Source: Bacteroidales bacterium
GTDB taxonomy: Bacteria; Bacteroidota; Bacteroidia; Bacteroidales; Muribaculaceae
DNA: 64,000 bases
Assembly: GCA_910575545.1 (NCBI GenBank)
Contig: CAJTFH010000002.1
Location: 173,052-237,051 of the forward strand
Direction of reading: 5' to 3'
Shown here: piece after piece, positions 7,992 through 19,796 of the stretch
Position numbering within the stretch: the first letter of the stretch is position 1
Layout of the letters: every line of letters starts with the position of its first letter
Position numbers and translations under genes: made by a program
Notes under the pieces: model-generated
The model's database searches: none
What the model was told of the DNA's origin: nothing
The model's input: only the letters and a program-made list of their open reading frames with translations

Positions 7992-8618
7992 TCAGCCTTT
8001 TAGTTGAATCCTAAAGGATTTTCCAATATCAAGGATGAGATTATCATAATTATCTTTTGTGTTTTTATTCTGATTAATGGTATTGAAAGTATCTTCTACG
8101 GTTATATTTTCATTTTTACTTGAATTCCCCCTGATATCAACTAATTTGATCTTCCCAAATTGGAATTGCTCAAACTGCTCAATCAGCAATATGAGTTTTG
8201 TATAATGTTCTTCTTCAATCAATAGCAGGTTGTCGTTTATTGCATCCTTTGTTAGTCTAATTTGCTCGCTAAATGATGGTATCTGTGACGGTTCTGAATT
8301 TTCCCATAGCATGTCGGCTTGACGTTTGGTATATAGTAAAATTTTCCATAAACTGTTATATGACTCAAATTGTTTTTCTGAGTATCTTGCAAATTGCATC
8401 TTTGCTTTTTCGATAGCGCTTTTGGCTTCTTCTAATTCCTTCGCATATTTATTTTTTATGCTTTCGAGTTCTTGTTCATGTTTATTATTGTATGAATCAA
8501 GCAATCTTTTAGAAAGAAAGTCTCCAAACCATTTTGCTAAACCTACTACGACAACGCTGGCACCACCAATTGAAACAATAAAAGCAGTTGCAAGTTTTAC
8601 GTATTCAATTAATTCCAT
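7992..8618 (-). CDS. Membrane-anchored coiled-coil protein of unknown function
   Basis: This 208-aa protein begins with one hydrophobic segment (LATAFIVSIGGASVVVVGLA, about residues 9-28). A charged heptad-rich stretch follows (residues about 45-90, with SIKNKYAKELEEAKSAIEKA), and then a helical domain without a recognised family. The topology suggests an inner-membrane anchor with a long cytosolic coiled coil. It starts 1 nt after the stop of the 8620-8970 gene, so it is the last gene of the leftward operon led by the restriction-modification enzyme. Its AT-rich composition is unlike the metabolic genes nearby and fits horizontally acquired defence cargo. Function unknown. Confidence 0.7.
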   Translation of the reverse strand: MELIEYVKLATAFIVSIGGASVVVVGLAKWFGDFLSKRLLDSYNNKHEQELESIKNKYAKELEEAKSAIEKAKMQFARYSEKQFESYNSLWKILLYTKRQADMLWENSEPSQIPSFSEQIRLTKDAINDNLLLIEEEHYTKLILLIEQFEQFQFGKIKLVDIRGNSSKNENITVEDTFNTINQNKNTKDNYDNLILDIGKSFRIQLKG

Positions 8619-8619
8619 A

Positions 8620-8970
8620 TTAATATAAAGCGTTATATTTCATCCAATCCTCAAGTTCATAGGGATTTACAGCGCCAGCCATATATCTGTTAGTGGAGAG
8701 ATACCCGTGTCTAGCTCCATGCAAGAATATTATAGGAGGAGTTGTCGTATATTGATTGAAGGGACTTAGTGATGAATATTGACTTCCATAAGTGGAATAT
8801 TTATTCGTGATGGATGTTGGTGAATATGGATTCCCGTATTTACCGTACTTATTTAAAATAGAATCAGGATCATAAATATTTAATGATAGTTTTCCTAAAT
8901 ACTGTCCATTATTGGCTATTATGAATGATTCATTTCTCGTGATTCGTAGTGTTAATTCGTCGGTGTTCAT
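8620..8970 (-). CDS. Small protein with NKYG/YGxxYS repeats
   Basis: The 116-aa protein has no recognised domain. After an N-terminal part (RITRNESFIIANNGQYLGKL) come three imperfect repeats of about 16 residues: SILNKYGKYGNPYSPT, SITNKYSTYGSQYSSL and SPFNQYTTTPP. The tail contains IIFLHGARHGYLSTNRYMAG. I recall similar S-I-x-N-x-Y-G-x-Y-G-x-x-Y-S repeats in short uncharacterised bacterial proteins, but no function. It lies between the restriction-modification gene (22 nt upstream) and the coiled-coil membrane protein, so it is probably co-expressed with both. Confidence 0.65.
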   Translation of the reverse strand: MNTDELTLRITRNESFIIANNGQYLGKLSLNIYDPDSILNKYGKYGNPYSPTSITNKYSTYGSQYSSLSPFNQYTTTPPIIFLHGARHGYLSTNRYMAGAVNPYELEDWMKYNALY

Positions 8971-8992
8971 GATTAAATTAACTTATCTGAAA

Positions 8993-11437
8993 CTATCTTT
9001 TTAGGAAACCGTATTCATATATTTTGGGTTCAATCCTTGTGGCAAGGACCTTAAGTTTGTCGCGGAGATTTTGAATTAAATCTGTGTAGACGGGGTCATC
9101 ACTGTCTGATTTCATTTGAATCTTGCCGCTTTTCGTGACTTTTGTTCCTTGGAAATATAGCTTGATGTCGTATAGGGATGCGTCGGGATTTGAGTCAGAC
9201 TGAGAATGATAATATCGCCAAAGGTCCCTTCCGGCATCGAATACGGCTGTGGCTTCTTCCGAGAATTTCAGACGTCCGTTAACATCGGCTGCCTGCGAAA
9301 ACAAATCGGCTTCTTTTACGGGTCTTCCCTTGCCGGAGATAAAATCGGTCATGAAATGGCTTTTAAAACAGTCGCGTGCGCCAACTTCTTCTTCGGTAAA
9401 CGGAATCCAGTGGTTGATGGTATCGGTTCCTCTCACATTATTTCTGAATATGGCGATTGCTAGACTATCGCTTAAGAATAATTCATCGTGGTTTAAATTA
9501 TAGCTGGGATATAGGAATTGGTCTCGGTCGTTTATCCACGTTGCCTGGATGATTGTCCGAACAGAGAGGTATACGGAGGAGAACAGAAGATTATTTTTTG
9601 TAATCTGCCATTGGAATTGATGATTCCATGGACGCCAAGGATTTTCTATCCTCACTGTCCGTTGATTTTGGAAATCATTTCCGACTCCGATTATTGTTCC
9701 TATTGAGTCCGTAGAACCGGGATGCCCCTCAACCGTTTTATCGATGAAATCCTCAACCCAATTGTTTATAACTTTCTCGCAATCGTATGAAATAATAGTT
9801 TTTTTTGACAAGAACCGACCCGAAGAGTCATAAACGTCGGAGTTTGTTGAATTAAAAGGTTCTTTGTCATCTAAGTGATAAATGAAGAAGCCGATAGGGA
9901 ACTGTCCGCTGACATTATCGAATGTATCTGCAGGAACTAAAAAATTTCGACCGAGCTTCGCTCGGAAAAAGGCCCGGAAATCGCGGAATTTCGGTGCTTG
10001 CAAATTTTTCAAAGTTGAAAAATTTGCAAGCACCGATGAAGGGATTTGATGGTAAATTCTTGTCATAAATTGCACAAAAAGTTCTCTTTTCGCATATCCC
10101 ATAGATGAGCCATATTCCATTTGCACCCAGCTTTGAGCCACACCGCTTCGGCCTACACCTGTACGGTTATCACCTTCGGCATAAGGCGGGTTTATGTATA
10201 TGACAAGTCTTTTTCGTAGTTCCTCATTGTCGATTATTTCTTTTAACCGTGTAGGGAGCTTGTCAAAAGAATCATTGAGGAAATCAAATTGGAACACATG
10301 CTCATCGAGGAGGTTTGCGCTTCCGTTTTTTATCCGTTCCTTCATCACGTCCACATCAGCCTTGTCGAGTGTGGATGCCCAGATTCGGTATTTGTTTGTC
10401 AATCCGTTCAGCAGGTTGCCGGTTCCGGCTGCACAGTCCCAGATATAATATTCATCCTGCCAGTTTTCTCCCAATTCATCGGCAAGATATTGCTGCGACA
10501 GCTCCACCCATTTCTGAGGTGTGAAAAACGAACCTTTGCGCTCTCTGACGTCGGGTGGCACGAGCAAATCTCTACGTTCAACGATATAATCCCAATAGTC
10601 ACGTTTGGGAGGGCGGTTGTAGCGGTTCCAAAATTGTGTGTGCGCTTTTTGTTCGTCGATGAAATTTGCGGTGCTGGATGTAAAGAGCCCAAGGTCGTTC
10701 TTCTTCCTGTCAAGCTCATAATAAGTTTCCCGGAGCAATACAAATAGTTTTTCTTTCAATGACACGTTATGCTCCGAAAGAATATCTGCGAGGTAAAAAT
10801 CTGCGTCAATTATTCCGACATTCTTGGCTTTGTCCCAATCTACATTGATAGTTGGTTTGACTTCCCGCAGCCATTTCTGATATATGGCGACGAAATTGTT
10901 TTTGCTAATCTGTATTTTTGAAAGTTTTGATTTACCTACAATAAAATTCTGTTTTATGAATTTTTCAAGATCCTTTCTGTCGCGGTCGTAATAGAATGTC
11001 AATACTTGACGGGAAAGCACTTCTGTCACTCTTTCATGGATAAGCACAAATTCTTTTGTCGAATGGTCGGATGGTGCGACATTCCAGTTGAAATCATTCT
11101 GATGGAAAATCTCAAGCAGGTTGTTATAGGGTATGAACGCTATTTTCTCAGCGTCGAATGCACCGAGGAATCGGGGCGGAAGGTGGTGCTCGAAAGTATG
11201 TGCTTTCCCGATAGTGATGACTAATTGCACAAATGATTCTTCTAAAACAGCTTTCGCCCCTTTCTTCGCTTCTGCCCAAAGTAGATATTCGGTTTCGAAG
11301 AGTTGGGGGGCATCTATGGGAACGGCTACACAAAAATCTATGTCTCCCAAAATTTGAGTGGTGTCGTATGACTGGAAGAAATCATGGGCTACTTTGTTTT
11401 TCAGTTCCTCTTCACGTATTTGATTGGGATAAGCCAT
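8993..11437 (-). CDS. Type IIG-like restriction-modification enzyme (nuclease + N6 methyltransferase)
   Basis: The 814-aa protein starts at ATG 11437 (MAYPNQIREEELKNKVAHDF); the open frame extends further upstream but there it overlaps the start of pncB and lacks family features. The N-terminal domain holds LGDIDFCVAV and LLWAEAKKG, the spacing of a PD-(D/E)xK nuclease site. The central methyltransferase has motif I WDCAAGTGNLL (about residue 345) and motif IV NPPYAEGD (about residue 425), typical of N6-adenine enzymes. The long C-terminal half (ANFSTLKNLQAPKF onward) probably recognises DNA. One chain carrying cutting and methylating functions is the type IIG plan. It heads a leftward operon with two unknown small genes. 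A 46-bp palindrome lies inside the coding sequence (9991-10036). Confidence 0.8.
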   Translation of the reverse strand: MAYPNQIREEELKNKVAHDFFQSYDTTQILGDIDFCVAVPIDAPQLFETEYLLWAEAKKGAKAVLEESFVQLVITIGKAHTFEHHLPPRFLGAFDAEKIAFIPYNNLLEIFHQNDFNWNVAPSDHSTKEFVLIHERVTEVLSRQVLTFYYDRDRKDLEKFIKQNFIVGKSKLSKIQISKNNFVAIYQKWLREVKPTINVDWDKAKNVGIIDADFYLADILSEHNVSLKEKLFVLLRETYYELDRKKNDLGLFTSSTANFIDEQKAHTQFWNRYNRPPKRDYWDYIVERRDLLVPPDVRERKGSFFTPQKWVELSQQYLADELGENWQDEYYIWDCAAGTGNLLNGLTNKYRIWASTLDKADVDVMKERIKNGSANLLDEHVFQFDFLNDSFDKLPTRLKEIIDNEELRKRLVIYINPPYAEGDNRTGVGRSGVAQSWVQMEYGSSMGYAKRELFVQFMTRIYHQIPSSVLANFSTLKNLQAPKFRDFRAFFRAKLGRNFLVPADTFDNVSGQFPIGFFIYHLDDKEPFNSTNSDVYDSSGRFLSKKTIISYDCEKVINNWVEDFIDKTVEGHPGSTDSIGTIIGVGNDFQNQRTVRIENPWRPWNHQFQWQITKNNLLFSSVYLSVRTIIQATWINDRDQFLYPSYNLNHDELFLSDSLAIAIFRNNVRGTDTINHWIPFTEEEVGARDCFKSHFMTDFISGKGRPVKEADLFSQAADVNGRLKFSEEATAVFDAGRDLWRYYHSQSDSNPDASLYDIKLYFQGTKVTKSGKIQMKSDSDDPVYTDLIQNLRDKLKVLATRIEPKIYEYGFLKR
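9991..10036. repeat. Near-perfect 46-bp palindrome inside a coding region
   Basis: Arms of 22 bp (9991-10012 and 10015-10036) are exact reverse complements around a 2-bp AG centre. On the coding strand the palindrome spans SVLANFSTLKNLQAP of the restriction-modification enzyme. The mRNA would form a very stable hairpin in mid-gene. Confidence 0.9.
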
Positions 11438-11650
11438 AATCAGCAGATGGTATTTAGTGAAGGGTAAAACAAAGTTGTAATACCCATCGGGATGGAAATG
11501 TTTCGTTTTTTGTCGGGTTATTTGCGAATTTAGTTGATTTTTTTGAGGTGGCGAAATTTGGTGGGGAAAAATTATGGTGTGTTTATGGTGGGAATGGGTG
11601 GGTGAAACATTGGGGGGCGGCGGTTGTTTAGAGAGAAACAGCTGACTGAT

Positions 11651-12853
11651 ATGGAGCCGATAATAAGACATTTTACCGACGATGATTTGTATAAATTCAC
11701 TATGTGCTGCGCGGTGATTGACAATTACCCCAGGGCACAGGTGAAATATTCGTTTATCGACCGCAACAATATGGTTTATCCTGACGGGTTTGCCGGGGAA
11801 CTCGCAAGGCAGATTGCTTTTCTTGAGGATTTGAGGATTACCGATGAGGAGATTGCGTTTATGCGGCGCCGTTGCCGTTACCTGCCTGAATGGTTCTTTA
11901 CCTATCTGAAGGGATTCCGCTATGACAGACGATGGGTGAATGTCAACCAGGATGCTGCGGGACATCTCTCAGTCGATATAGAAGGGGCGTGGAGCAATAC
12001 GATTCTTCTTGAGGTGAAGTTGCTGGCGATTATTTCCGAGCTTTATTACCGCATGACCGGACAGGCAGAAAGGCTTGATTACAATGAATGCGAGCGGCGT
12101 GCCGCTAAGAAAGCCGGGTGCTTAATCGGGGCCGGATGTGTGTTCAGCGATTTCGGTACGAGGCGTCGTGCGTCGTTTGCCTCTCAGGATTGTGTTGTCA
12201 GAGCCATGTCCGGAATAAACTCCCGCATGGACGGGCCGGGAAGGTTTGCCGGCACGAGCAATGTGTATCTTGCGATGAAGTATGATGTTGTGCCGATGGG
12301 TACGATGGCACATGAGCTGATCTGCGCCATGGCAGGCATGTATGGGCCGCAGATGGCCAATTATCTTGCCATGAAGGTATGGGCATCGACCTACAGGGGA
12401 GCTTTGGGAACTTTCCTCTATGACACTTACGGATGGGATATTTTCAGCCTGAATTTTTCTGAGGATTATGCCAATATGTTCAAAGGGCTGAGGGTAGACA
12501 GCGGCGATAACCGGCAGGAGCTTCGCCGGATTGTCGACAAATACCGGTCGTTGGGCATTGACCCGCGCAGCAAGCAGGTGGTTTTCAGCAACGCTCTCGA
12601 CACGGATGCAGCAATCGAACTGCAACGCTATGCCGAGGGGTTATGCCAGCCGGTGTTCGGAATAGGCACTCATTTCACTAACGATTTCGAGGGGGTGCGT
12701 CCGCTCAATATCGTCATAAAATTGTTCGCTGTGAAAATCACCGAGCTTTGGGGTTTCTATAACCAGACTTGCAAACTGAGCGAGGATGCCGGGAAATATT
12801 CAGGCGACCCGGCAGTTGTGCGCCGTTTCATGGAAACCCTCCATATGGTTTGA
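11651..12853 (+). CDS. pncB: Nicotinate phosphoribosyltransferase
   Basis: The 400-aa enzyme joins nicotinate to PRPP, giving nicotinate mononucleotide for NAD salvage in the cytosol. Family signatures are DDDLYKFTMCCAVIDNYP near the start, FSDFGTRRRASFASQD, then GTSNVYLAMKYDVVPMGTMA containing the His-proximal loop, and GLRVDSGDN near the phosphate site. Length and motifs match the PncB branch. The start at 11651 (MEPIIRHFTDDDLY) is preferred over 11624 because the family begins this way. It diverges from the restriction-modification gene and converges with sdaA, leaving only a few bases between the two ends. Confidence 0.95.
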   Translation: MEPIIRHFTDDDLYKFTMCCAVIDNYPRAQVKYSFIDRNNMVYPDGFAGELARQIAFLEDLRITDEEIAFMRRRCRYLPEWFFTYLKGFRYDRRWVNVNQDAAGHLSVDIEGAWSNTILLEVKLLAIISELYYRMTGQAERLDYNECERRAAKKAGCLIGAGCVFSDFGTRRRASFASQDCVVRAMSGINSRMDGPGRFAGTSNVYLAMKYDVVPMGTMAHELICAMAGMYGPQMANYLAMKVWASTYRGALGTFLYDTYGWDIFSLNFSEDYANMFKGLRVDSGDNRQELRRIVDKYRSLGIDPRSKQVVFSNALDTDAAIELQRYAEGLCQPVFGIGTHFTNDFEGVRPLNIVIKLFAVKITELWGFYNQTCKLSEDAGKYSGDPAVVRRFMETLHMV

Positions 12854-12858
12854 CGTGG

Positions 12859-14070
12859 TCACATCTGGTGGTAGTCTTTGGCAAGGCCTCCGGCACCGGT
12901 TTCTTTGTAAAGGGATGGGAGGTCATGGCCGGTTTCTTTCATGACAGTTACGAGTTTGTCGAAAGATACGCGGTGGACTCCGTCGGACAGGGAGGCATAG
13001 ATATTGGCGTCGAGGGCGCGGGCTGCGGCATAGGCGTTGCGCTCGATGCATGGAATCTGCACCAGACCGCACACCGGGTCGCAAGTCATGCCGAGATGAT
13101 GTTCCAGCCCCATTTCAGCGGCATATTCAATCTGGGCAGGGCTGCCGCCGAAGAGCTGCAGGGCTGCCGCGGCTGCCATGGCGCAGGCCACACCTACTTC
13201 TCCCTGACAGCCGACCTCGGCGCCGGAGATGCTGGCATTCTGTTTGACGATGTTGCCTATTAAACCGCCGGTGGCCAGTGCGCGCAAAACGCGGGTTTCG
13301 GGCAGGTCGCGGCTTTTCCAGATATGATAGAGTACCCCGGGCAAAACTCCGCACGACCCACATGTCGGGGCGGTGACTATGATGCCGCCCGAAGCGTTTT
13401 CCTCGCTCACAGCGAGGGCATAGGCGAATGTGAGTCCGCGCGACTTGAGGTTGTCGCGGAACCCGGCGGCTTTGACGTAGTATTGCGCTGCTTTCCGCCT
13501 GAGGTTGAGCGGGCCGGGCAGACGGCCTTCGCGCACGATGCCGCGCTCTACTGCCGATTTCATGGCAGTCCACACGTCGTGGAGATAATCCCATATCTCC
13601 GGACCCTCGCATTCCTCGACATATTCCCAATAGCATTTTCCGGTGCGCTCGCAATATTCGAGTATATCGGTGAGCTTATCCATGGGATATATGTCTTTTG
13701 ATTCGGCTTCGGGATCGCCTTCGATTTTGATGGCGCCTCCGCCGACACTATAGACCGTCATAGAGAACATCACAACCCCTGCGTTGTCGAGGGCTTTCAG
13801 TTTCAGGGCATTGGGGTGGTAGGGGAGGAATATGTCGGGGTGCCATATTATTTCAAGCGGTTTGCCGGTTGTGGCAAACACATCTTCTATGGCGACATCT
13901 GTCATGTGGCCTTTGCCGGTGGCGGCCAGGCTTCCGAACAGTTCGACTTCGTAGCTCTGCGCCCCCTGGGGTGCGCGTCTGAGGAATTCTTCGGCAGCTT
14001 GCCGTGGCCCCATTGTGTGGCTCGACGACGGGCCTGTGCCGACACGGTATATCTCTCTGATGGATTTCAT
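12859..14070 (-). CDS. sdaA: L-serine ammonia-lyase, single-chain Fe-S type
   Basis: The 403-aa enzyme deaminates L-serine to pyruvate and ammonia. The N-terminal beta domain starts with SIREIYRVGTGPSSSHTMGP. The alpha domain carries the cysteine-bearing signatures APTCGSCGVLPGV, GCQGEVGVACAMA and MTCDPVCGLVQIPCIERNAY, which hold the oxygen-sensitive [4Fe-4S] cluster. Both domains are on one chain, as in E. coli SdaA, so no partner subunit is needed. A minus-strand TAACTTTG at 14090-14097 is a probable -7 box, giving a leader of about 20 nt. The product pyruvate could feed the pyruvate:ferredoxin oxidoreductase encoded at 34-38 kb. Confidence 0.95.
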   Translation of the reverse strand: MKSIREIYRVGTGPSSSHTMGPRQAAEEFLRRAPQGAQSYEVELFGSLAATGKGHMTDVAIEDVFATTGKPLEIIWHPDIFLPYHPNALKLKALDNAGVVMFSMTVYSVGGGAIKIEGDPEAESKDIYPMDKLTDILEYCERTGKCYWEYVEECEGPEIWDYLHDVWTAMKSAVERGIVREGRLPGPLNLRRKAAQYYVKAAGFRDNLKSRGLTFAYALAVSEENASGGIIVTAPTCGSCGVLPGVLYHIWKSRDLPETRVLRALATGGLIGNIVKQNASISGAEVGCQGEVGVACAMAAAAALQLFGGSPAQIEYAAEMGLEHHLGMTCDPVCGLVQIPCIERNAYAAARALDANIYASLSDGVHRVSFDKLVTVMKETGHDLPSLYKETGAGGLAKDYHQM

Positions 14071-14193
14071 GTTGATGTTTTTATGATTGCAAAGTTACAA
14101 AAACGGTGGGTAACGGTACGTATGCGGATATATAAAAAACGGTGGCGGCTGCAAATGCTATGCGCCGCCACCGGTATCGGTTGAAGAAATGGA

Positions 14194-17376
<3,183 letters not shown>

Positions 17377-17441
17377 TTATATCTGAGTCTTCGGGAATCC
17401 AAGCTGCGTGTTATGTTATACTGTCCATATGGTGATTGTGT

Positions 17442-17472
17442 TTTGAAATTTAGCATGGATTTATTAAATTTG
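17442..17472 (+). promoter_or_regulatory. Promoter of the DUF262/ATPase operon
   Basis: TTTG (17442-17445) and TAAATTTG (17465-17472) are 19 nt apart. Transcription near 17479 leaves about 16 nt before ATG 17495, which decides against the GTG at 17474 as the start. Confidence 0.72.
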
Positions 17473-17494
17473 TGTGCATTTAAATGATAGCTTG

Positions 17495-18694
17495 ATGAAA
17501 CAATTGCAGTCTCAGCCGCAGGTTTATGAACGGCCTAAGGAAGATCTTGACGAGCTTAAAGAGCTGGAACAACGGAGACAATCATATTCTGTAGAAGATG
17601 AAACCGACAACCTGGCCGATGAAAAGACCATAATGGAGGAACCTTTCAATCCGAAAGATATTGACATAAAGACAAAAACCATGTCGCTTGACAATATCAT
17701 AAAACGGTTGAAAGCGGGAGAAATAGATATGGCACCGGATTTCCAGCGCCAAGGCAATTTGTGGTCGGAAGAGAAACAAAGCCGGTTGATTGAGTCGATA
17801 TTGATAAAATTGCCGTTACCTGCATTTTATTTTGATGGATCCGATGATGACAAATGGCTGATTGTTGATGGTTTGCAGCGGTTGAGTGCCATCAAGAATT
17901 TTGTTGTTGACAAAACGTTAAGGTTGTCGGGGCTTGAGTTCTTAAAAAAATTAGAGATTCCTGTGCCTCCATCGTTTGACGACCTGCCACGCTCGTATCA
18001 ACGTCAGATAGAAGAGGCTGAGATTATGGCTTATATAATAAATCCTGGTACTCCGGCGGATGTGAAATTTAACATTTTCAAGCGAATTAATACAGGTGGG
18101 CTTGTGCTGACACCTCAGGAAATCAGACATGCATTGAACCAGGGTGTGCCGTCAAGATTTGTGGCAGATCTTGCCGGTATGAATGAATTTAAGGAAGCCA
18201 CTTGTTGGGTGATTGCTACCGACAGGATGCTCGATAGAGAATTTGTGACCCGCTTTATCTCGTTTTATATAAATTCTCCTGAAGATTACCGCCCTGATCT
18301 CGACACGTTCATGTCGAATTCAATGGGGCAGCTAAATTTATTATCGCAAGATGAACTGAAGTATGTAAAAGATAATTTCAGAGAGTCAATGAAGCTGGCT
18401 TCAGCCATATTTTCCCGCTGGGCTTTCCGGAAGGTGTTTGATATTGAGGAGCGACGCAAACCGATAAATAAGGCTCTGTTTGAGGTCTGGAGTGTGGAGC
18501 TTGCCAAACTCGATGAAGCTGAACGCAGACTTGCTTATGACAGGAAAGACCGGATTTTTTATGCATTTGTCAAACTGATGAATAAGGATGAAAATTTCGT
18601 GGGAGCCATAACGTCTGCAACTGGCGACAAGAACAGGGTGAAATACCGTTTCGCAACAATAGAAAATTTGTTAAAGCAACAGTTACATGATTGA
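17495..18694 (+). CDS. DUF262 (ParB/GmrS-like) protein, first gene of a three-gene putative defence operon
   Basis: The 399-aa protein has a charged N-terminal region, then a DUF262 domain at about residues 60-190. It contains MAPDFQRQGNLWSEEKQSRL, IESILIKLPLPAFYFD and KWLIVDGLQRLSAIKNF. The usual DGQQR motif is DGLQR here. DUF262 domains belong to the ParB/sulfiredoxin-like NTPase/nuclease group and occur in GmrSD and BrxU restriction factors. The customary DUF1524 HNH nuclease partner domain is absent; the C-terminal 200 residues are helical (FNIFKRINTGGLVLTPQEIR). The last 8 bp overlap the ATPase gene, so the proteins are probably made together and may act as a complex. Anti-phage action is inferred from the domain and operon. 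Confidence 0.82.
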   Translation: MKQLQSQPQVYERPKEDLDELKELEQRRQSYSVEDETDNLADEKTIMEEPFNPKDIDIKTKTMSLDNIIKRLKAGEIDMAPDFQRQGNLWSEEKQSRLIESILIKLPLPAFYFDGSDDDKWLIVDGLQRLSAIKNFVVDKTLRLSGLEFLKKLEIPVPPSFDDLPRSYQRQIEEAEIMAYIINPGTPADVKFNIFKRINTGGLVLTPQEIRHALNQGVPSRFVADLAGMNEFKEATCWVIATDRMLDREFVTRFISFYINSPEDYRPDLDTFMSNSMGQLNLLSQDELKYVKDNFRESMKLASAIFSRWAFRKVFDIEERRKPINKALFEVWSVELAKLDEAERRLAYDRKDRIFYAFVKLMNKDENFVGAITSATGDKNRVKYRFATIENLLKQQLHD

Positions 18695-19796
18695 AAGAAT
18701 AGAAATTGAAAATCTGAAATCACTAAAGTCCGTAGCCATGAAAACTCTGCCGTTGAACCTGCTGATGGGGCTAAACGGTATGGGAAAATCATCGTTCATA
18801 CAAAGCCTTCTTCTCCTTAGGCAGAACAAGGCATTGGGGTTAGCAAAGATTGCCCTGAATGGAGAATATACAGAAATCGGGCGAGGGCGTGATGCTTTAT
18901 ATCAGGATGCAGTTGATGAGACCATCAGGATTAATGCTGACATGACTGATTCGGAGGGATGCCACATTTCGCTGCCATGTAGCCTGTTATATAAGGCCGA
19001 CAGCAATGTGTTGGAGAATAACAAGGTTTTCCCGTTAGATATTCTTGACAGATATCCATTGTTCAACAATAATTTCCAATATCTGGAGGCTGTCAGAACA
19101 GGGCCGTGTACTGATTACCCGATGTCGTATGCTGATGTGATTGAACATCGCCAGATTGGATTACGGGGAGAATATGCGGTTCATTTCCTGAATGCATTCG
19201 GTTCGGAGATGAAGGTTCCTGCATCGCTTCATCATCCCGCAGCCAAGTCGGACACGCTTTTACATCAGACTGCTGCCTGGTTGGGAGAAATCAGTCCGGA
19301 TGTCAGATTTGAGATACAGGAAATACCAGGTACTGACAAAGTTGTGTTGAATTATCAGTTTGCCAATCGTGATGCTGTCGGTAACAGATTCCGTCCGAAA
19401 AACGTGGGTTTCGGTATATCGTATGTATTGCCTGTTATAGTGGCTCTGTTATCGTATTCAAAAGATAAAGTGATAATCATAGAGAATCCGGAAGCGCACA
19501 TTCATCCTAAGGGACAGGCGCAGATGGGTAAACTCATTGCATTGGCAGCGGCAGCAGGAATGCAACTGTTTGTCGAAACGCATAGCGACCATATTGTAAA
19601 CGGCATCAGGGTTGCAGTTAAAGAACGTTTGATTCCGAATAACAAGGTGAACATATCTTATTTCTACCGTATAGCAGCTGAGGATGAACAGTTTTGTGAT
19701 ATAGAACCTATTTCTGTTGATATTCATGGTGAACTGAGCGATTATCCTGAAGATTTTATGGATGAATGGAATAATCAATTGCTTAAATTGGTGTGA
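18687..19796 (+). CDS. AAA (SMC/OLD-like) ATPase with DUF3696-type C-terminus
   Basis: The 369-aa protein begins IERIEIENLKSLKSVAMKTL, the standard opening of RecF/SMC-like ATPases. Walker A is LMGLNGMGKSSF (about residue 30). A signature-like FGISYVLPVIVALL, Walker B VIIIENPEAHIHP and the His switch LFVETHSDHIVNG follow. The C-terminus GELSDYPEDFMDEWNNQLLK matches the short DUF3696 tail of small OLD-like ATPases. No TOPRIM nuclease is present, so the ATPase probably acts as sensor or motor for its partners. It overlaps the DUF262 gene by 8 bp and is followed directly by the third gene. Confidence 0.88.
   Translation: MIERIEIENLKSLKSVAMKTLPLNLLMGLNGMGKSSFIQSLLLLRQNKALGLAKIALNGEYTEIGRGRDALYQDAVDETIRINADMTDSEGCHISLPCSLLYKADSNVLENNKVFPLDILDRYPLFNNNFQYLEAVRTGPCTDYPMSYADVIEHRQIGLRGEYAVHFLNAFGSEMKVPASLHHPAAKSDTLLHQTAAWLGEISPDVRFEIQEIPGTDKVVLNYQFANRDAVGNRFRPKNVGFGISYVLPVIVALLSYSKDKVIIIENPEAHIHPKGQAQMGKLIALAAAAGMQLFVETHSDHIVNGIRVAVKERLIPNNKVNISYFYRIAAEDEQFCDIEPISVDIHGELSDYPEDFMDEWNNQLLKLV

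Noticed and set aside
11438..11965. N-terminal extension of the restriction-modification frame
   Set aside because: The extension overlaps the start of pncB on the other strand, and the family-like sequence begins at the ATG at 11437.
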